This document shows positions 27,972-36,179 of a DNA stretch of 64,000 bases, in pieces. Within the stretch, counting starts at the first letter, position 1. Each line of letters begins with the position of its first letter. Position numbers and translations under genes: made by a program. The notes beneath the pieces are model-generated. The model was given only the letters and a program-made list of their open reading frames with translations, made no database searches and was not told the origin of the DNA. This stretch comes from Gemmatimonadaceae bacterium. GTDB lineage: Bacteria; Gemmatimonadota; Gemmatimonadetes; Gemmatimonadales; Gemmatimonadaceae. Location of the stretch: NCBI GenBank assembly GCA_020846935.1, contig JADLCY010000012.1, positions 33,304-97,303 on the forward strand, read 5' to 3'.

Positions 27972-30500
27972 ATGCCGTCGTTCCGGTTCGCGCTCGCCAT
28001 CGTGCTCGTCCTGCCCGCAGCGCCCACGCGCGCACAAGCGCCCGCCGGCGCCAGGCTTCGACTCCCACCAGCATCGACCGCCACCCGCGGCATTGTGGTG
28101 CGCGCCCAGCGCCCGCTGCTGATCGATGGTCGCGACGACGACGAGGTGTGGCGCTCGGCGCCGGTCATGGACCAATTCCGGCAATTCACGCCGGCAGAGG
28201 ATGCCGACCCCTCGTTTCGCACCGAGATCCGCGCCGCCTGGGATGATCGCTACCTCTACGTCGTCGTGCGCGCGTTCGACCCGCACCCCGACAGCATCGT
28301 CCGCCTGTTGTCGCGCCGTGACGTGCGCACGAACAGCGACCAGATCAAGGTGCTGATCGACGGGTACCAGGATCGACGCAACGGAATCCAGTTGATGCTG
28401 AACCCTGCCGGGGTGAAGCGCGATGCGTCGATCTATGGCGACTACGTCGAGGACATGACGTGGGACGGCATCTGGGACGGCGCCGCGCGCGTGGACTCGC
28501 TGGGCTGGGTCGCCGAGTTTGCGATTCCGTTCGGCCAGATCCGGTTCAATCCCGGACAAACCGCCTTCGGGTTCGGCGTGTGGCGAGACATTGCGCGGCT
28601 GAGCGAGCGCGTGGCTTGGCCCGCGTACCGGCAGTCGAGCCAGACGCTGGCATCCCAGCTGGGCACGCTGGAGGGCTTCGAACGCATCCGGAGAGGCAGT
28701 CGACTCGAGCTGCTGCCGTACACGGTGACGCGCAACGTGACCGAGGCGAAGGCCGAAGGCTGGTCACATCCGCAGCAGATCGCGGGCGGGTTGGACGTGA
28801 AGCTTGGCCTTGGTTCGAACCTCACGATGGATGCGACCGTGAACCCCGACTTCGGTCAGGTCGAGGTCGACCCGGCGGTGCTCAACCTCACGGCGTTCGA
28901 GATCCGGTTCGAGGAGCGCCGGCCGTTCTTTCAGGAGGGAGTGGGGCTCTTCCGCTGCGGCGGCCCCTGCGAAGGGATCTTCTATACACGTCGCATCGGA
29001 CGCGCTCCGCAGCTTCGCACCTCGAGCTCGGGGTCCGGCGCCACGACGATCCTCGGCGCGGCAAAGCTGACCGGGCGCCTCGGGAAGGGAGTGTCGATCG
29101 GCGTCGTCGAGGCGGTGACGCGTCGCGAGGTCGGCGCCGACGGTGAGACCATTGAGCCGCGCACCAACTATCTCGTGCTCCGCGCCCTCAAGGAGGCACG
29201 CCAGGGTCGTTCGGCGTTCGGCGTGATGGCTACGGCGCTGAACCGCGACCTCGAACCCGCCACCGATCCGTTCCTTCGCCGAGATGCCTACACGCTCGTT
29301 GCGCAAGGTTACCATCGCTTTGCGCGGGAGAAATGGGAGGCGATGCTCTATACAGGCCGGAACGTGGTCCATGGTTCTGCTCAGGCGATCGCCCGGACGC
29401 AACTGTCGCCGACGCATGCCTATCAGCGACCGGATCACGAGGAGCGCTACGACCCCACGCGCACGTCGCTCGGCGGCAGCGTGATCGGCGGGAGCCTCGC
29501 GAAGCTCGTCGGCGCCGTGCGCTACAACACATTCCTCCGCGCGGCCGGGCCAGGCCTCGAGGCGAACGACATGGGGTTCGTGCCGGTCGTGAACGATGTT
29601 TCGTTCCGCCAGAACCTGTCTTATCAGACGCTGCGTCCCGGCGCCTTCTATCGCCGCACGTTCAGTCAGCTGAGCACCGAACAGCACTGGACGACGGGAG
29701 GCCTGCCCGCCGGATCGAGCGTGTCGGCCCACGCATCGGCCGAGTTCCTCAACTTCTGGGGTGGCGCGATCACGTGGCGCGTGGCCGACATCGGCGCGTC
29801 GCACTGCGTGGCCTGCGCACGTGGTGGGCCGGCCATTCGCCAGTCGATCAAACAGGAGCTGGACGTGAATCTCTCGGGCGACGCGCGCCGCGCGGTCGTG
29901 CCCGGCGTCGAGGTCGGTCTCAGACGCGGGGACGGGGGACGCTCGCACGGCTGGTCCGCTGGCACGAGCCTCGAAGTTCGCCTGGCGAGCCGGTTCTCGA
30001 TGAGTGTGGCGCCGAACTACGAGCATCGCACGGACGACCAGCAGTGGATACGGAACTACGGCGCGCTACTCGCCGATTCCACGCACTTCACGTTTGCCCG
30101 CCTCGACCAGCGTACGCTGATGTTCACCGCGCGTGCCAACTGGACGATGTCGCCGAACCTCTCCTTTCAGCTGTATGGGCAACCGTTCGTGAGCAGCGGC
30201 GCTTTCGAGGACTGGCGGGAAGTCGCCGATGCGCGTGCTCCGACCTACGCCGAGCGCTACCGCTCATACGGCGGTGGCGCGATCCCCGAGGGTTTCAATG
30301 TAAAGCAGTTCAACTCCAACGCGGTGATGCGCTGGGAATATCGCCCGGGCTCGACGCTGTTCGTGGTGTGGCAGCAGGGCCGACGCCAGGACGGGCACAA
30401 TGCCGGCACGTTCGAGTTTGCGCGCGACTACCGCGACCTCTTTCGCGCGCACCCCGACAACACGCTGCTGGTAAAGGTGTCCTGGTGGCTGAATCCGTGA
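27972..30500 (+). CDS. DUF5916 outer-membrane protein with CBM9-like domain
   Basis: An 842-residue exported protein (signal MPSFRFALAIVLVLPAAPTRAQ). Residues about 45-235 are a carbohydrate-binding family 9-like beta-sandwich with LIDGRDDDEVWRSAP, AAWDDRYLYVVVRAFDP and SLGWVAEFAIPFGQIRF. The rest is the DUF5916 region, with TVNPDFGQVEVDPAVLNLT and FEERRPFFQEG near residue 320, followed by a long beta-strand series that is probably an outer-membrane barrel ending in WWLNP. Its role is not established; relatives are linked to polysaccharide or peptide uptake. It stands alone, followed by a convergent amidase. Confidence 0.85.
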   Translation: MPSFRFALAIVLVLPAAPTRAQAPAGARLRLPPASTATRGIVVRAQRPLLIDGRDDDEVWRSAPVMDQFRQFTPAEDADPSFRTEIRAAWDDRYLYVVVRAFDPHPDSIVRLLSRRDVRTNSDQIKVLIDGYQDRRNGIQLMLNPAGVKRDASIYGDYVEDMTWDGIWDGAARVDSLGWVAEFAIPFGQIRFNPGQTAFGFGVWRDIARLSERVAWPAYRQSSQTLASQLGTLEGFERIRRGSRLELLPYTVTRNVTEAKAEGWSHPQQIAGGLDVKLGLGSNLTMDATVNPDFGQVEVDPAVLNLTAFEIRFEERRPFFQEGVGLFRCGGPCEGIFYTRRIGRAPQLRTSSSGSGATTILGAAKLTGRLGKGVSIGVVEAVTRREVGADGETIEPRTNYLVLRALKEARQGRSAFGVMATALNRDLEPATDPFLRRDAYTLVAQGYHRFAREKWEAMLYTGRNVVHGSAQAIARTQLSPTHAYQRPDHEERYDPTRTSLGGSVIGGSLAKLVGAVRYNTFLRAAGPGLEANDMGFVPVVNDVSFRQNLSYQTLRPGAFYRRTFSQLSTEQHWTTGGLPAGSSVSAHASAEFLNFWGGAITWRVADIGASHCVACARGGPAIRQSIKQELDVNLSGDARRAVVPGVEVGLRRGDGGRSHGWSAGTSLEVRLASRFSMSVAPNYEHRTDDQQWIRNYGALLADSTHFTFARLDQRTLMFTARANWTMSPNLSFQLYGQPFVSSGAFEDWREVADARAPTYAERYRSYGGGAIPEGFNVKQFNSNAVMRWEYRPGSTLFVVWQQGRRQDGHNAGTFEFARDYRDLFRAHPDNTLLVKVSWWLNP

Positions 30501-30505
30501 GCCGG

Positions 30506-30528
30506 TGCGGTGCGATTCGCCGCACGCG
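30506..30528. terminator. possible stem-loop between convergent genes
   Basis: GTGCGG and CCGCAC flank a short loop in the 39-bp gap between the DUF5916 gene and the convergent amidase gene. The stem is only six perfect pairs. The position supports termination; the strength does not. Confidence 0.35.
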
Positions 30529-30539
30529 GGGGCGCGCAG

Positions 30540-32033
30540 CTACTGTGCCAGGGGCGGCATGCGCGACGCCCATGGCCGAAGGCGTTCGAGCTGGCCGGCG
30601 AGTCGGTAGAGCGTCGCCTCGTCTGCAAACCGACCAGCGAATTGCACGCCGATGGGCAGGTGTTCCGCGTTCCAGCTGAGTGGCACTGACATGGCGGGCT
30701 GGCCGGTCACATTGAACAGCGGTGTGAAAGGGATCCAGTCGAAGATGTCGCGCGCGGCCTTTTCGATGGCGCCCACGGCGCGAAGCACCCGACCGGCACG
30801 CAGCGTTCCGAGTGCCGTGAGGAACGCTCGCTCGTGGGCCGGTGGTTGCAGGGCCCCGTGCAGGAACGGCGGCGCCGCGAGCGTTGGCGTGAGCAGGACG
30901 TCAATCGTCTCGAAGACCTGGCCCACCGGCCGGCAGGCGCGCTGCAGGTCGCGTTTTGCCTGTGCGTAGACGCCTGCGGGCAGCGCTTCCCCGATCATGG
31001 CGAGCGCCCAGGTGGTGTACTCCAGTTCGTCCCGCCTGGCGGGGCGACGCAGCAGCCGGCCGGCGTCGCGCAGATCTGCCGCCACCTCGCCGCACACCAT
31101 GATCACGAAGTTCCGGTTGAACGCGTCCTTGTCGAGCGGCACGTTCACCTCGACGACCTCGTGGCCCGCAGACTCCAGGAGCTGACGCGCGTCGTCGACC
31201 GCGGCGAGGCAGTCTGCGTGCACGGCGCGACCGAGCGTTGGTGTGGTCGTCACTCCGATCCTCAGTCGGCCAGGCTCGCGCGTGACTTCAGCCAGGAACG
31301 GCCGCTCCGGCCTCGGCGTCACGTACGGCGCCCCAGGGTCGGCGCCGGCGATGGCGTCGAGCATCGCCGCACTGTCCCGTACGCTCCTCGTGATGACATG
31401 TTCGATCGCCGCGCCGTTCCACAGTTCGCCCTGACGCGGACCGGTGGGAATGCGGCCTCGCGTCGGTTTGAGGGCAAACACGCCGTTGCAGGACGCAGGA
31501 ATGCGCAGCGAGCCGCCGCCGTCGCCACCACTCGCCATCGGCACCATGCGGCTCCCGACCGCTGCACCCGATCCTCCGCTCGATCCTCCGGTGGTTCGGT
31601 CGGGGTTCCACGGGTTGCGTGCGATGCCCAGCAGTTCGGACTCGCAGAACGGTGTGAGCCCGAACTCCGGCGTGTTGGTCTTTCCCAGCACGATGAGTCC
31701 GGCCGCCTTGTAGCGGGTGACCACTTCGGTGTCGATCGGGGGGCGGAAGTCGCGGTACAGCCGGCTGCCACTGGTGAGCGGCTCACCTGCGTACCAGGCG
31801 AGCAGATCCTTGATGAGGAACGGCACGCCGGCAAACACCCCCTGGCCAGGCGAGGCATCGGCCTGGGCCCGGGCGCTCTCGAACATCCGATGCACCACGG
31901 CGTTGAGCACCGGGTTGAGTCGTTCGATGCGCTGGATCGCAAGGTCCACCAGTTCGCGCGGTGTCACCTGGCGGTTCCGCACCAGTTCTCCGAGTCCAAC
32001 CGCGTCGCGGGCGATGTACTCCTGTTCGTTCAT
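30540..32033 (-). CDS. amidase (amidase-signature family)
   Basis: An amidase-signature hydrolase of 497 residues, acting on a carboxamide of unknown identity. The Ser-cisSer-Lys triad is in place: Lys75 in PFLIKDLLAW, the cis-Ser in TTGGSSGGSGAAV (about 151), and nucleophile Ser175 in GGDGGGSLRIPASCNG. No signal peptide is seen, so it is probably cytoplasmic. The reading frame extends 600 bases further upstream, antisense to the M29-like gene; the ATG at 32033 gives the family's normal length and N-terminus. It is divergent from the M29-like gene, 102 bp between starts. Confidence 0.9.
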   Translation of the reverse strand: MNEQEYIARDAVGLGELVRNRQVTPRELVDLAIQRIERLNPVLNAVVHRMFESARAQADASPGQGVFAGVPFLIKDLLAWYAGEPLTSGSRLYRDFRPPIDTEVVTRYKAAGLIVLGKTNTPEFGLTPFCESELLGIARNPWNPDRTTGGSSGGSGAAVGSRMVPMASGGDGGGSLRIPASCNGVFALKPTRGRIPTGPRQGELWNGAAIEHVITRSVRDSAAMLDAIAGADPGAPYVTPRPERPFLAEVTREPGRLRIGVTTTPTLGRAVHADCLAAVDDARQLLESAGHEVVEVNVPLDKDAFNRNFVIMVCGEVAADLRDAGRLLRRPARRDELEYTTWALAMIGEALPAGVYAQAKRDLQRACRPVGQVFETIDVLLTPTLAAPPFLHGALQPPAHERAFLTALGTLRAGRVLRAVGAIEKAARDIFDWIPFTPLFNVTGQPAMSVPLSWNAEHLPIGVQFAGRFADEATLYRLAGQLERLRPWASRMPPLAQ

Positions 32034-32135
32034 GACTGCGCCTGGTCTATGGTCCGGATGTGTCGCATCGGAAGCTATGACTGGCGCGCGCGCCGCGAGA
32101 CGGGCAATGTCGGGGGTCCTCCGACCCCGTACTCC

Positions 32136-33281
32136 ATGCGCTGCCATCCTGCCTTCGTCGTTGCCGTCCTTGGCGCCCTTGCCGCCGAGGCGCCGCTCGG
32201 TGCCCAGGCCTCGATCACCTCGTGGACCCGCATCGCCGACGTCATGGTGCAGCGGTTCGGCCTGCAGCGCGGCGAACGCGTCCTGCTCGTGGGGTTGCCG
32301 GGCACCGCGGACTCCCTGGTCCCGGCGTTGCGCGCGGCGATCGTTCGCGCCGGTGGGACCGACCTTGGCGCCGTGGCGGTGCAGGGCGACTGGCCGGGGG
32401 CGTGGGACACCGACTTCACGCAGAGGCTGCGCGCGACCAACGCGGCGGAGATCGCCGAGCTGCTCGACGATGTGGACCTTGGCGTGATGCTGCCCGGCGT
32501 GACGGCGCTCGCGCCCATCTACGCGGCATTTCAGGAGAAGCTCAGGGATCAGGAGGGCCGCACCGTGCACTTTCACTGGGCGGGCGCCTATCGCACGGAC
32601 GGCACGCTCTTCGAGCCAACCGCGACGGTCGACGCACACTATCAGCGCGTGATCCTCGAGACGGACTACACCGCGCTTGCCGCCCGGCAGCGGGAGTTCG
32701 AGCAGGCGATGCGCACCGGCGAAGTCCGCGTGACGACCCCGTCCGGGACGGACCTGCGGTTCCGGATCGGTGACCGGCCCGTCACGCGCCAGGACGGCGA
32801 CGCGTCGGCAGCACGCGCGGCGCGCGGGCGGTCGCTGATCGATCGTGAGGTCGAGCTGCCGGCCGGCGCCGTTCGCGTCGCCCCGATCGAGGAGTCGGTG
32901 GAGGGCACCATTGTCTTTCCGCCGGGAGACTGGGGAGGGGAACGCGTGGAGGGTCTGCGCATGACGTTCACGCGCGGGAAGGTCGTCGCGGTCGAGGCGA
33001 CGTCTGGCCGCGCCGGCGTGGACCGTGAACTCCAGCAGGCCGGCCCAGGTGCACGTGCGTTTCGTGAGTTCGCGCTCGGGTTCAACCCGTTGCTGGCCGT
33101 GCGCACTGACGACGGCGACCCATGGATCCCCTACTATGGATACGGCGCCGGTGTCGTCCGGCTGTCGTTAGGTGACAACACCGAGCTCGGAGGATCCGTG
33201 GGCGGCGGGTACGTGCGCTGGAACTTCTTCACCGATGCGACGGTGACCATCGACGGCAAGCGATGGAGCCCCCAGCCATGA
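32136..33281 (+). CDS. exported M29-like aminopeptidase homologue with altered active site
   Basis: The C-terminal half follows the M29 (thermophilic aminopeptidase) pattern: TIVFPPGDWGGERVEG, FREFALGFNPLL and VVRLSLGDNTELGG. However, residues that bind the two metals in M29 enzymes appear changed. The usual PTGE is PPGD, the His of GTxHxALG is Arg (GVVRLSLG), and the HwD near the end is RWN. Only the central Glu (REFALG) is kept. The signal peptide (MRCHPAFVVAVLGALAAEAPLGAQ) marks export. It may therefore be a non-catalytic or repurposed relative. The long frame upstream to 30834 is antisense to the amidase and rejected. It overlaps the next gene by ATGA. Confidence 0.72.
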   Translation: MRCHPAFVVAVLGALAAEAPLGAQASITSWTRIADVMVQRFGLQRGERVLLVGLPGTADSLVPALRAAIVRAGGTDLGAVAVQGDWPGAWDTDFTQRLRATNAAEIAELLDDVDLGVMLPGVTALAPIYAAFQEKLRDQEGRTVHFHWAGAYRTDGTLFEPTATVDAHYQRVILETDYTALAARQREFEQAMRTGEVRVTTPSGTDLRFRIGDRPVTRQDGDASAARAARGRSLIDREVELPAGAVRVAPIEESVEGTIVFPPGDWGGERVEGLRMTFTRGKVVAVEATSGRAGVDRELQQAGPGARAFREFALGFNPLLAVRTDDGDPWIPYYGYGAGVVRLSLGDNTELGGSVGGGYVRWNFFTDATVTIDGKRWSPQP

Positions 33282-34192
33282 TGGCCGGCGCCTGGCGCGG
33301 TGTCACCATCGCGCTCGCGTGCCTCCTCGCCGAGGCCAGCGCGCACGCGCAGCCGACGCGCCTTCGACCGCGTGACGTGGACACCCTACCCGCAAGGCCG
33401 GCCACGGCTCGCGTGCCCTACGGCTCCGACTCTCTCCAGTTTGGCGATCTGCGCATTCCCGAGGGACGGGGGCCATTCCCGGTGCTGGTGATGATTCACG
33501 GCGGCTGCTGGGTCCATCGCCTGGCGAATCTGCAGAACACCAATGCCCTCTCCGACGCCCTGCGTGACGCCGGCGTCGCCACATGGAACGTGGAGTACCG
33601 CCGCTATGACAACCCGGGGGGTGGCTGGCCCGGGACCATGCTCGACATCGCGGCCGGCGTCGACGCGTTGCGCGCGCTCGCGGCGCGCTATCCGCTCGAC
33701 CTCTCGCGCGTGGTGGTGGCCGGGCATTCGGCCGGCGGGCACCTTGCGATCTGGGCGGCCGCGCGGCCGCGGCTTCCCGCCGGGAGCCCGCTGTACTCCC
33801 CTGACCCGCTGCGCGTGCACGCCGCCATCGCGTTAGGCGGCCCCGGTGACCTGCGCGACTTCATGACCTACGGCCAGCGCAGCTGTGGGGAGGGCGTGAT
33901 CGACAAGCTGCTGGGCGGCACGTGGGACGCTGTCCCCGAGCGCTGGCGCCAGGCTTCGCCCGCCGAGCTGTTGCCGATCGGTGTGCGGCAGCGCCTGGTG
34001 GTGGGTGATGCGGACTTCATCATGCCGGCGCACGCGCGCGAGGCGTACGTGGCGCGTGCGCGCGCAGCCGGCGACAGCGTGGACCTGGTGGTCGTGCCGA
34101 ATGCGGGGCACTTCGAGGTGATCGCGCCGGTGGGGGCGGCGTGGCCGCGGGTGCGTGAGGCGATCGTGGACGTGGTGCGTGCGGTGCGCTGA
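33278..34192 (+). CDS. exported alpha/beta hydrolase (esterase/peptidase-like)
   Basis: Starts at the ATG overlapping the previous stop (ATGA); an ATG five codons earlier is less likely. Signal peptide AWRGVTIALACLLAEASAHAQ. The fold is a BD-FAE/esterase-type alpha/beta hydrolase: oxyanion motif VMIHGGCWVHR, nucleophile Ser in VVAGHSAGGHLAIWAA, Asp in VVGDADFIMP and His in NAGHFEVI. The product of 304 residues is probably periplasmic. Coupling to the M29-like gene suggests they handle the same class of substrate. Confidence 0.85.
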   Translation: MMAGAWRGVTIALACLLAEASAHAQPTRLRPRDVDTLPARPATARVPYGSDSLQFGDLRIPEGRGPFPVLVMIHGGCWVHRLANLQNTNALSDALRDAGVATWNVEYRRYDNPGGGWPGTMLDIAAGVDALRALAARYPLDLSRVVVAGHSAGGHLAIWAAARPRLPAGSPLYSPDPLRVHAAIALGGPGDLRDFMTYGQRSCGEGVIDKLLGGTWDAVPERWRQASPAELLPIGVRQRLVVGDADFIMPAHAREAYVARARAAGDSVDLVVVPNAGHFEVIAPVGAAWPRVREAIVDVVRAVR

Positions 34193-34663
34193 CTGCGCCG
34201 CTTGCGTCGACGGGGTTGCCGCCTCCGCGCGACGCGGCGGGGTGGTCGGCGGCACTCTCTTCGGATCGAGCGCGCCGGCCCGCCGCCAGGGATGCCACTG
34301 CCCCCGTGAGCGGTCGAGGGCCATCGGCGGTCTACCGAACGCTCTTGTGCGGGCAGTCTTATCAGCAGTTCGCGCGCAGCACATAGCGTTGAGCCATGCT
34401 GCCCCACGCGCCCCTATCCGCTTGTCGCTGTGAGGTTTGGCGTTGGCCTGCCGCGACGCGGCAGCGGTCATATGCTGCGGGGAGCGTGCTGCATATTGCT
34501 CTCGGCTCTGCTGCGAAGGTTTATCACAGCGCAGCCCAATTCACGTTATGCAGCCAGCGTGATCCAGCGTGATCCAGGGCGATCGTCTCCTTCCGCTCGT
34601 GGAGCGTAGGCGCGAGGGCACCGCGACGGTTGCGCGCGTGTACATGTGTGCATACGTTCCGCC
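34193..34663. other. 471-bp non-coding left edge of the cassette array
   Basis: No coding sequence is convincing here. It contains a perfect 8-bp hairpin (CTGCCGCG/CGCGGCAG, 34448-34464) inside a wider inverted repeat (CGCTGTGA at 34426, TCACAGCG at 34524), then GTTATGC at 34545-34551, a possible attC end box. A 10-bp unit CCAGCGTGAT occurs twice with a third degenerate copy (34554-34583). The brnT leader follows, with TGTACATGTGTGCA at 34639-34652. The first part may be a decayed attC site, but I could not pair its arms. Confidence 0.45.
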
Positions 34664-34939
34664 ATGACGTACGATTGGGATCCGGCGAAGGCGGCGGAGA
34701 ATCGGCGAAAGCACGGCGTCGAGCTCGCGGATGCGGTTGGCGTCTTCGAGGATCCCTACGCCCTGACCCGCACCGACGTCGAGCACGGGGAGGAACGGTT
34801 CGTCACCTTGGGCCGCGACTTTCTGGATCGGCTTCTCGTCGTGGTCTGGACCCTGGATCGGGACGTGTTCCGCCTCATCTCTGCGCGCCGCGCCACGACG
34901 CGCGAACGTCGGCAATATGCCGAGGACTCCGATGCGTAA
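34664..34939 (+). CDS. brnT: BrnT-family toxin (type II toxin-antitoxin)
   Basis: BrnT is a RelE-fold ribonuclease toxin that halts translation. The 91 residues follow the family: YDWDPAKAAENRRKHGVELADA, EDPYALTRTDVEHGEERFVTLG, LLVVVWTLDRDVFRLISARRATTRERRQY. The ATG is chosen over an upstream one six codons earlier because MTYDWDP is the normal start. Its last eight bases overlap the antitoxin gene. It is the first gene of a cassette that ends in the attC site at 35217. Confidence 0.92.
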   Translation: MTYDWDPAKAAENRRKHGVELADAVGVFEDPYALTRTDVEHGEERFVTLGRDFLDRLLVVVWTLDRDVFRLISARRATTRERRQYAEDSDA

Positions 34940-35222
34940 GGACTACGACTTCTCGAAAGCGCGCCGTGGCGCGATCGTACCCGCGACCACCGGCAAGACC
35001 CGCATCACCATCCGGCTGGACGATGACATCCTCGATTGGTACCGCGCCCAAGTGGACGCGGCAGGAGGGGGAAGCTACCAGACGTTGATCAATCACACCC
35101 TCCGCCAAGTGATGACTCAGACTGTGGAGCCGCTGGAGGCGGTGGTCCGCCGCGTGATTCGCGACGAACTGGGTGGCCGGAAGGCGCCCCGGACTCGCCG
35201 ATCCCGCACCGGGGCTGCATAA
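34932..35222 (+). CDS. brnA: BrnA-family antitoxin
   Basis: BrnA is a ribbon-helix-helix antitoxin that neutralises BrnT and represses the operon. MRKDYDFSKARRG, KTRITIRLDDDILDWYRAQVD and GGGSYQTLINHTLRQVM are diagnostic. A basic tail (RKAPRTRRSRTGAA) ends the 96-residue product. It starts inside brnT (8-bp overlap), the usual toxin-first order of this family. The TAA stop is part of the left box of an attC site. Confidence 0.92.
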   Translation: MRKDYDFSKARRGAIVPATTGKTRITIRLDDDILDWYRAQVDAAGGGSYQTLINHTLRQVMTQTVEPLEAVVRRVIRDELGGRKAPRTRRSRTGAA

Positions 35223-35311
35223 CAATGTGTTGCAGCAGTCGAGGCTGTGGTTGTGGGCGGCTACGCCGCCGTCCTATGATACCGCCTCGCTGCTGAACAC
35301 AAACGTTGGGC
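35217..35311 (+). mobile_element. attC-like recombination site 1
   Basis: Left box GCATAAC (35217-35223, containing the brnA stop) and right box GTTGGGC (35305-35311). The arms pair well: TGTGTTGCAGCAGTCGAGGC on the left against GCCTCGCTGCTGAACACA on the right, with unpaired single bases on one arm, as needed for strand choice by integron integrase. The length of 95 bp is within the attC range. The left box departs from RYYYAAC at one position. Confidence 0.8.
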
Positions 35312-35327
35312 GGACTCAATCCGGACG

Positions 35328-35756
35328 TCAGGCGCGCCGCTTGCTCCAGTTGTCTATCTGGAGATCCTTGAAGCGCGCGAAGTCTTTCTCGTTGACCGTC
35401 ACGAGGATCAAGCTGTTGGTGAACGCGATCGCGGCGATCTGCCCGTCCACGTACGGAGCAGGTTTCCCTGCTCCTTCGAGTCGGGCCCGCTCATGGCCGT
35501 GCCAGCGCGCGGCGGCCTCGTCATACGGCAGCACGGAGAACGACGCCAGCACCACATCGTGGAGATACTGTTCGAGCGCGTCGCGCCGTTTGCCCCGGGG
35601 TAGTCGCTGCCATCCGTACGTCAACTCGTGCCACACCGGTGCGGCGATCGCGCACTCGTGTCCGGCCGACTCGAGGCGCTTCACGATCTGCGGGTTGGGC
35701 GCTTTCGAGATCGGGGAAGAGACGATACTCGTGTCCAGCAAATACCGCGCACTCAT
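35328..35756 (-). CDS. vapC: VapC-like PIN-domain toxin
   Basis: PIN-domain endoribonuclease of 142 residues. The acidic active-site residues are present: Asp8 in YLLDTSIVS, Glu44 in PVWHELTYG, Asp104 in PYVDGQIAAIA and Asp125 in TVNEKDFARF. The ending KDLQIDNW is typical of the FitB/VapC group. It overlaps the antitoxin gene by four bases. It is oriented against the cassette direction, which is known for toxin-antitoxin cassettes with their own promoter. A broken second copy lies at 37697-37915. Confidence 0.9.
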   Translation of the reverse strand: MSARYLLDTSIVSSPISKAPNPQIVKRLESAGHECAIAAPVWHELTYGWQRLPRGKRRDALEQYLHDVVLASFSVLPYDEAAARWHGHERARLEGAGKPAPYVDGQIAAIAFTNSLILVTVNEKDFARFKDLQIDNWSKRRA

Positions 35757-36031
35757 AGGGCGACCGTGCGCCCTGCCTTGCGGTCGCGAGTCGCCTCAAA
35801 GTAGCCCTCGTCAAGGCCCACGTCGCGCAGCACGTGGACCTCGAGGAAGCGCCGATACGCGTCTCCGAAGCGCGCGCGCTCACCGCGCAAGCGGGCGAAC
35901 TCGCCCAGCGAGACCACCACGGCGACTGGCTTCCCTCGCCGCGTCAACTCGATCTCCTGGCCGGCGGCCGCTTGGTCGACAATGGCGGGCAGACTCGACC
36001 GGGCCTCGGCGATGGAATAGCGTCTTGACAT
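35753..36031 (-). CDS. Phd/YefM-family antitoxin
   Basis: 92-residue antitoxin. RRYSIAEARSSLPAIVDQAAAGQEIELTRRGKPVAVVVS is a textbook Phd/YefM N-terminal DNA-binding and dimerisation domain. The C-terminal part (RFGDAYRRFLEVHVLRDVG) would wrap the PIN toxin. A perfect 20-bp palindrome just upstream of the start is the likely operator for autoregulation. Confidence 0.92.
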   Translation of the reverse strand: MSRRYSIAEARSSLPAIVDQAAAGQEIELTRRGKPVAVVVSLGEFARLRGERARFGDAYRRFLEVHVLRDVGLDEGYFEATRDRKAGRTVAL

Positions 36032-36039
36032 ACGAGAGA

Positions 36040-36059
36040 ATGTACATCATGATGTACAT
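36040..36059. promoter_or_regulatory. 20-bp perfect palindrome, likely Phd operator
   Basis: ATGTACATCATGATGTACAT is fully self-complementary and lies 9-28 bp upstream of the antitoxin ATG. Phd/YefM antitoxins bind palindromes with a GTACA-type core in this position, so this is the expected autoregulatory operator. The overlapping word TGTACATGTGTGCA (36053-36066) also occurs before brnT. Confidence 0.8.
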
Positions 36060-36078
36060 GTGTGCAAGCCGGGGCGCC

Positions 36079-36171
36079 GCCCAACAGGGGTTGCAACAGC
36101 CGAGGGCACTTCGGTACGCGGCTGCGCCGCTCTGATGATATGCCCTCGCTGCTGAACCCTGGTCGCTAGGC
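36079..36171 (+). mobile_element. attC-like recombination site 2
   Basis: Left box GCCCAAC (36079-36085, matching RYYYAAC), right box GCTAGGC (36165-36171, one change from GTTRRRY). Arms pair: CAGGGGTTGCAACAGCCG with GAGGGC on the left against GCCCTCGCTGCTGAACCCTG on the right, leaving unpaired bases on one side. The length is 93 bp. It stands directly before the ATG of the monooxygenase lipoprotein gene, as expected when a cassette is inserted. Confidence 0.8.
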
Positions 36172-36179
36172 GGCTTGCC

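Noticed and set aside
30834..32135. Long upstream extension of the M29-like frame
   Set aside because: It is exactly antisense to the amidase gene, which has a complete catalytic triad; the ATG at 32136 gives a signal peptide.
34426..34551. A further full attC site before brnT
   Set aside because: GTTATGC and an outer inverted repeat are present, but I could not pair complementary arms ending in an RYYYAAC box.
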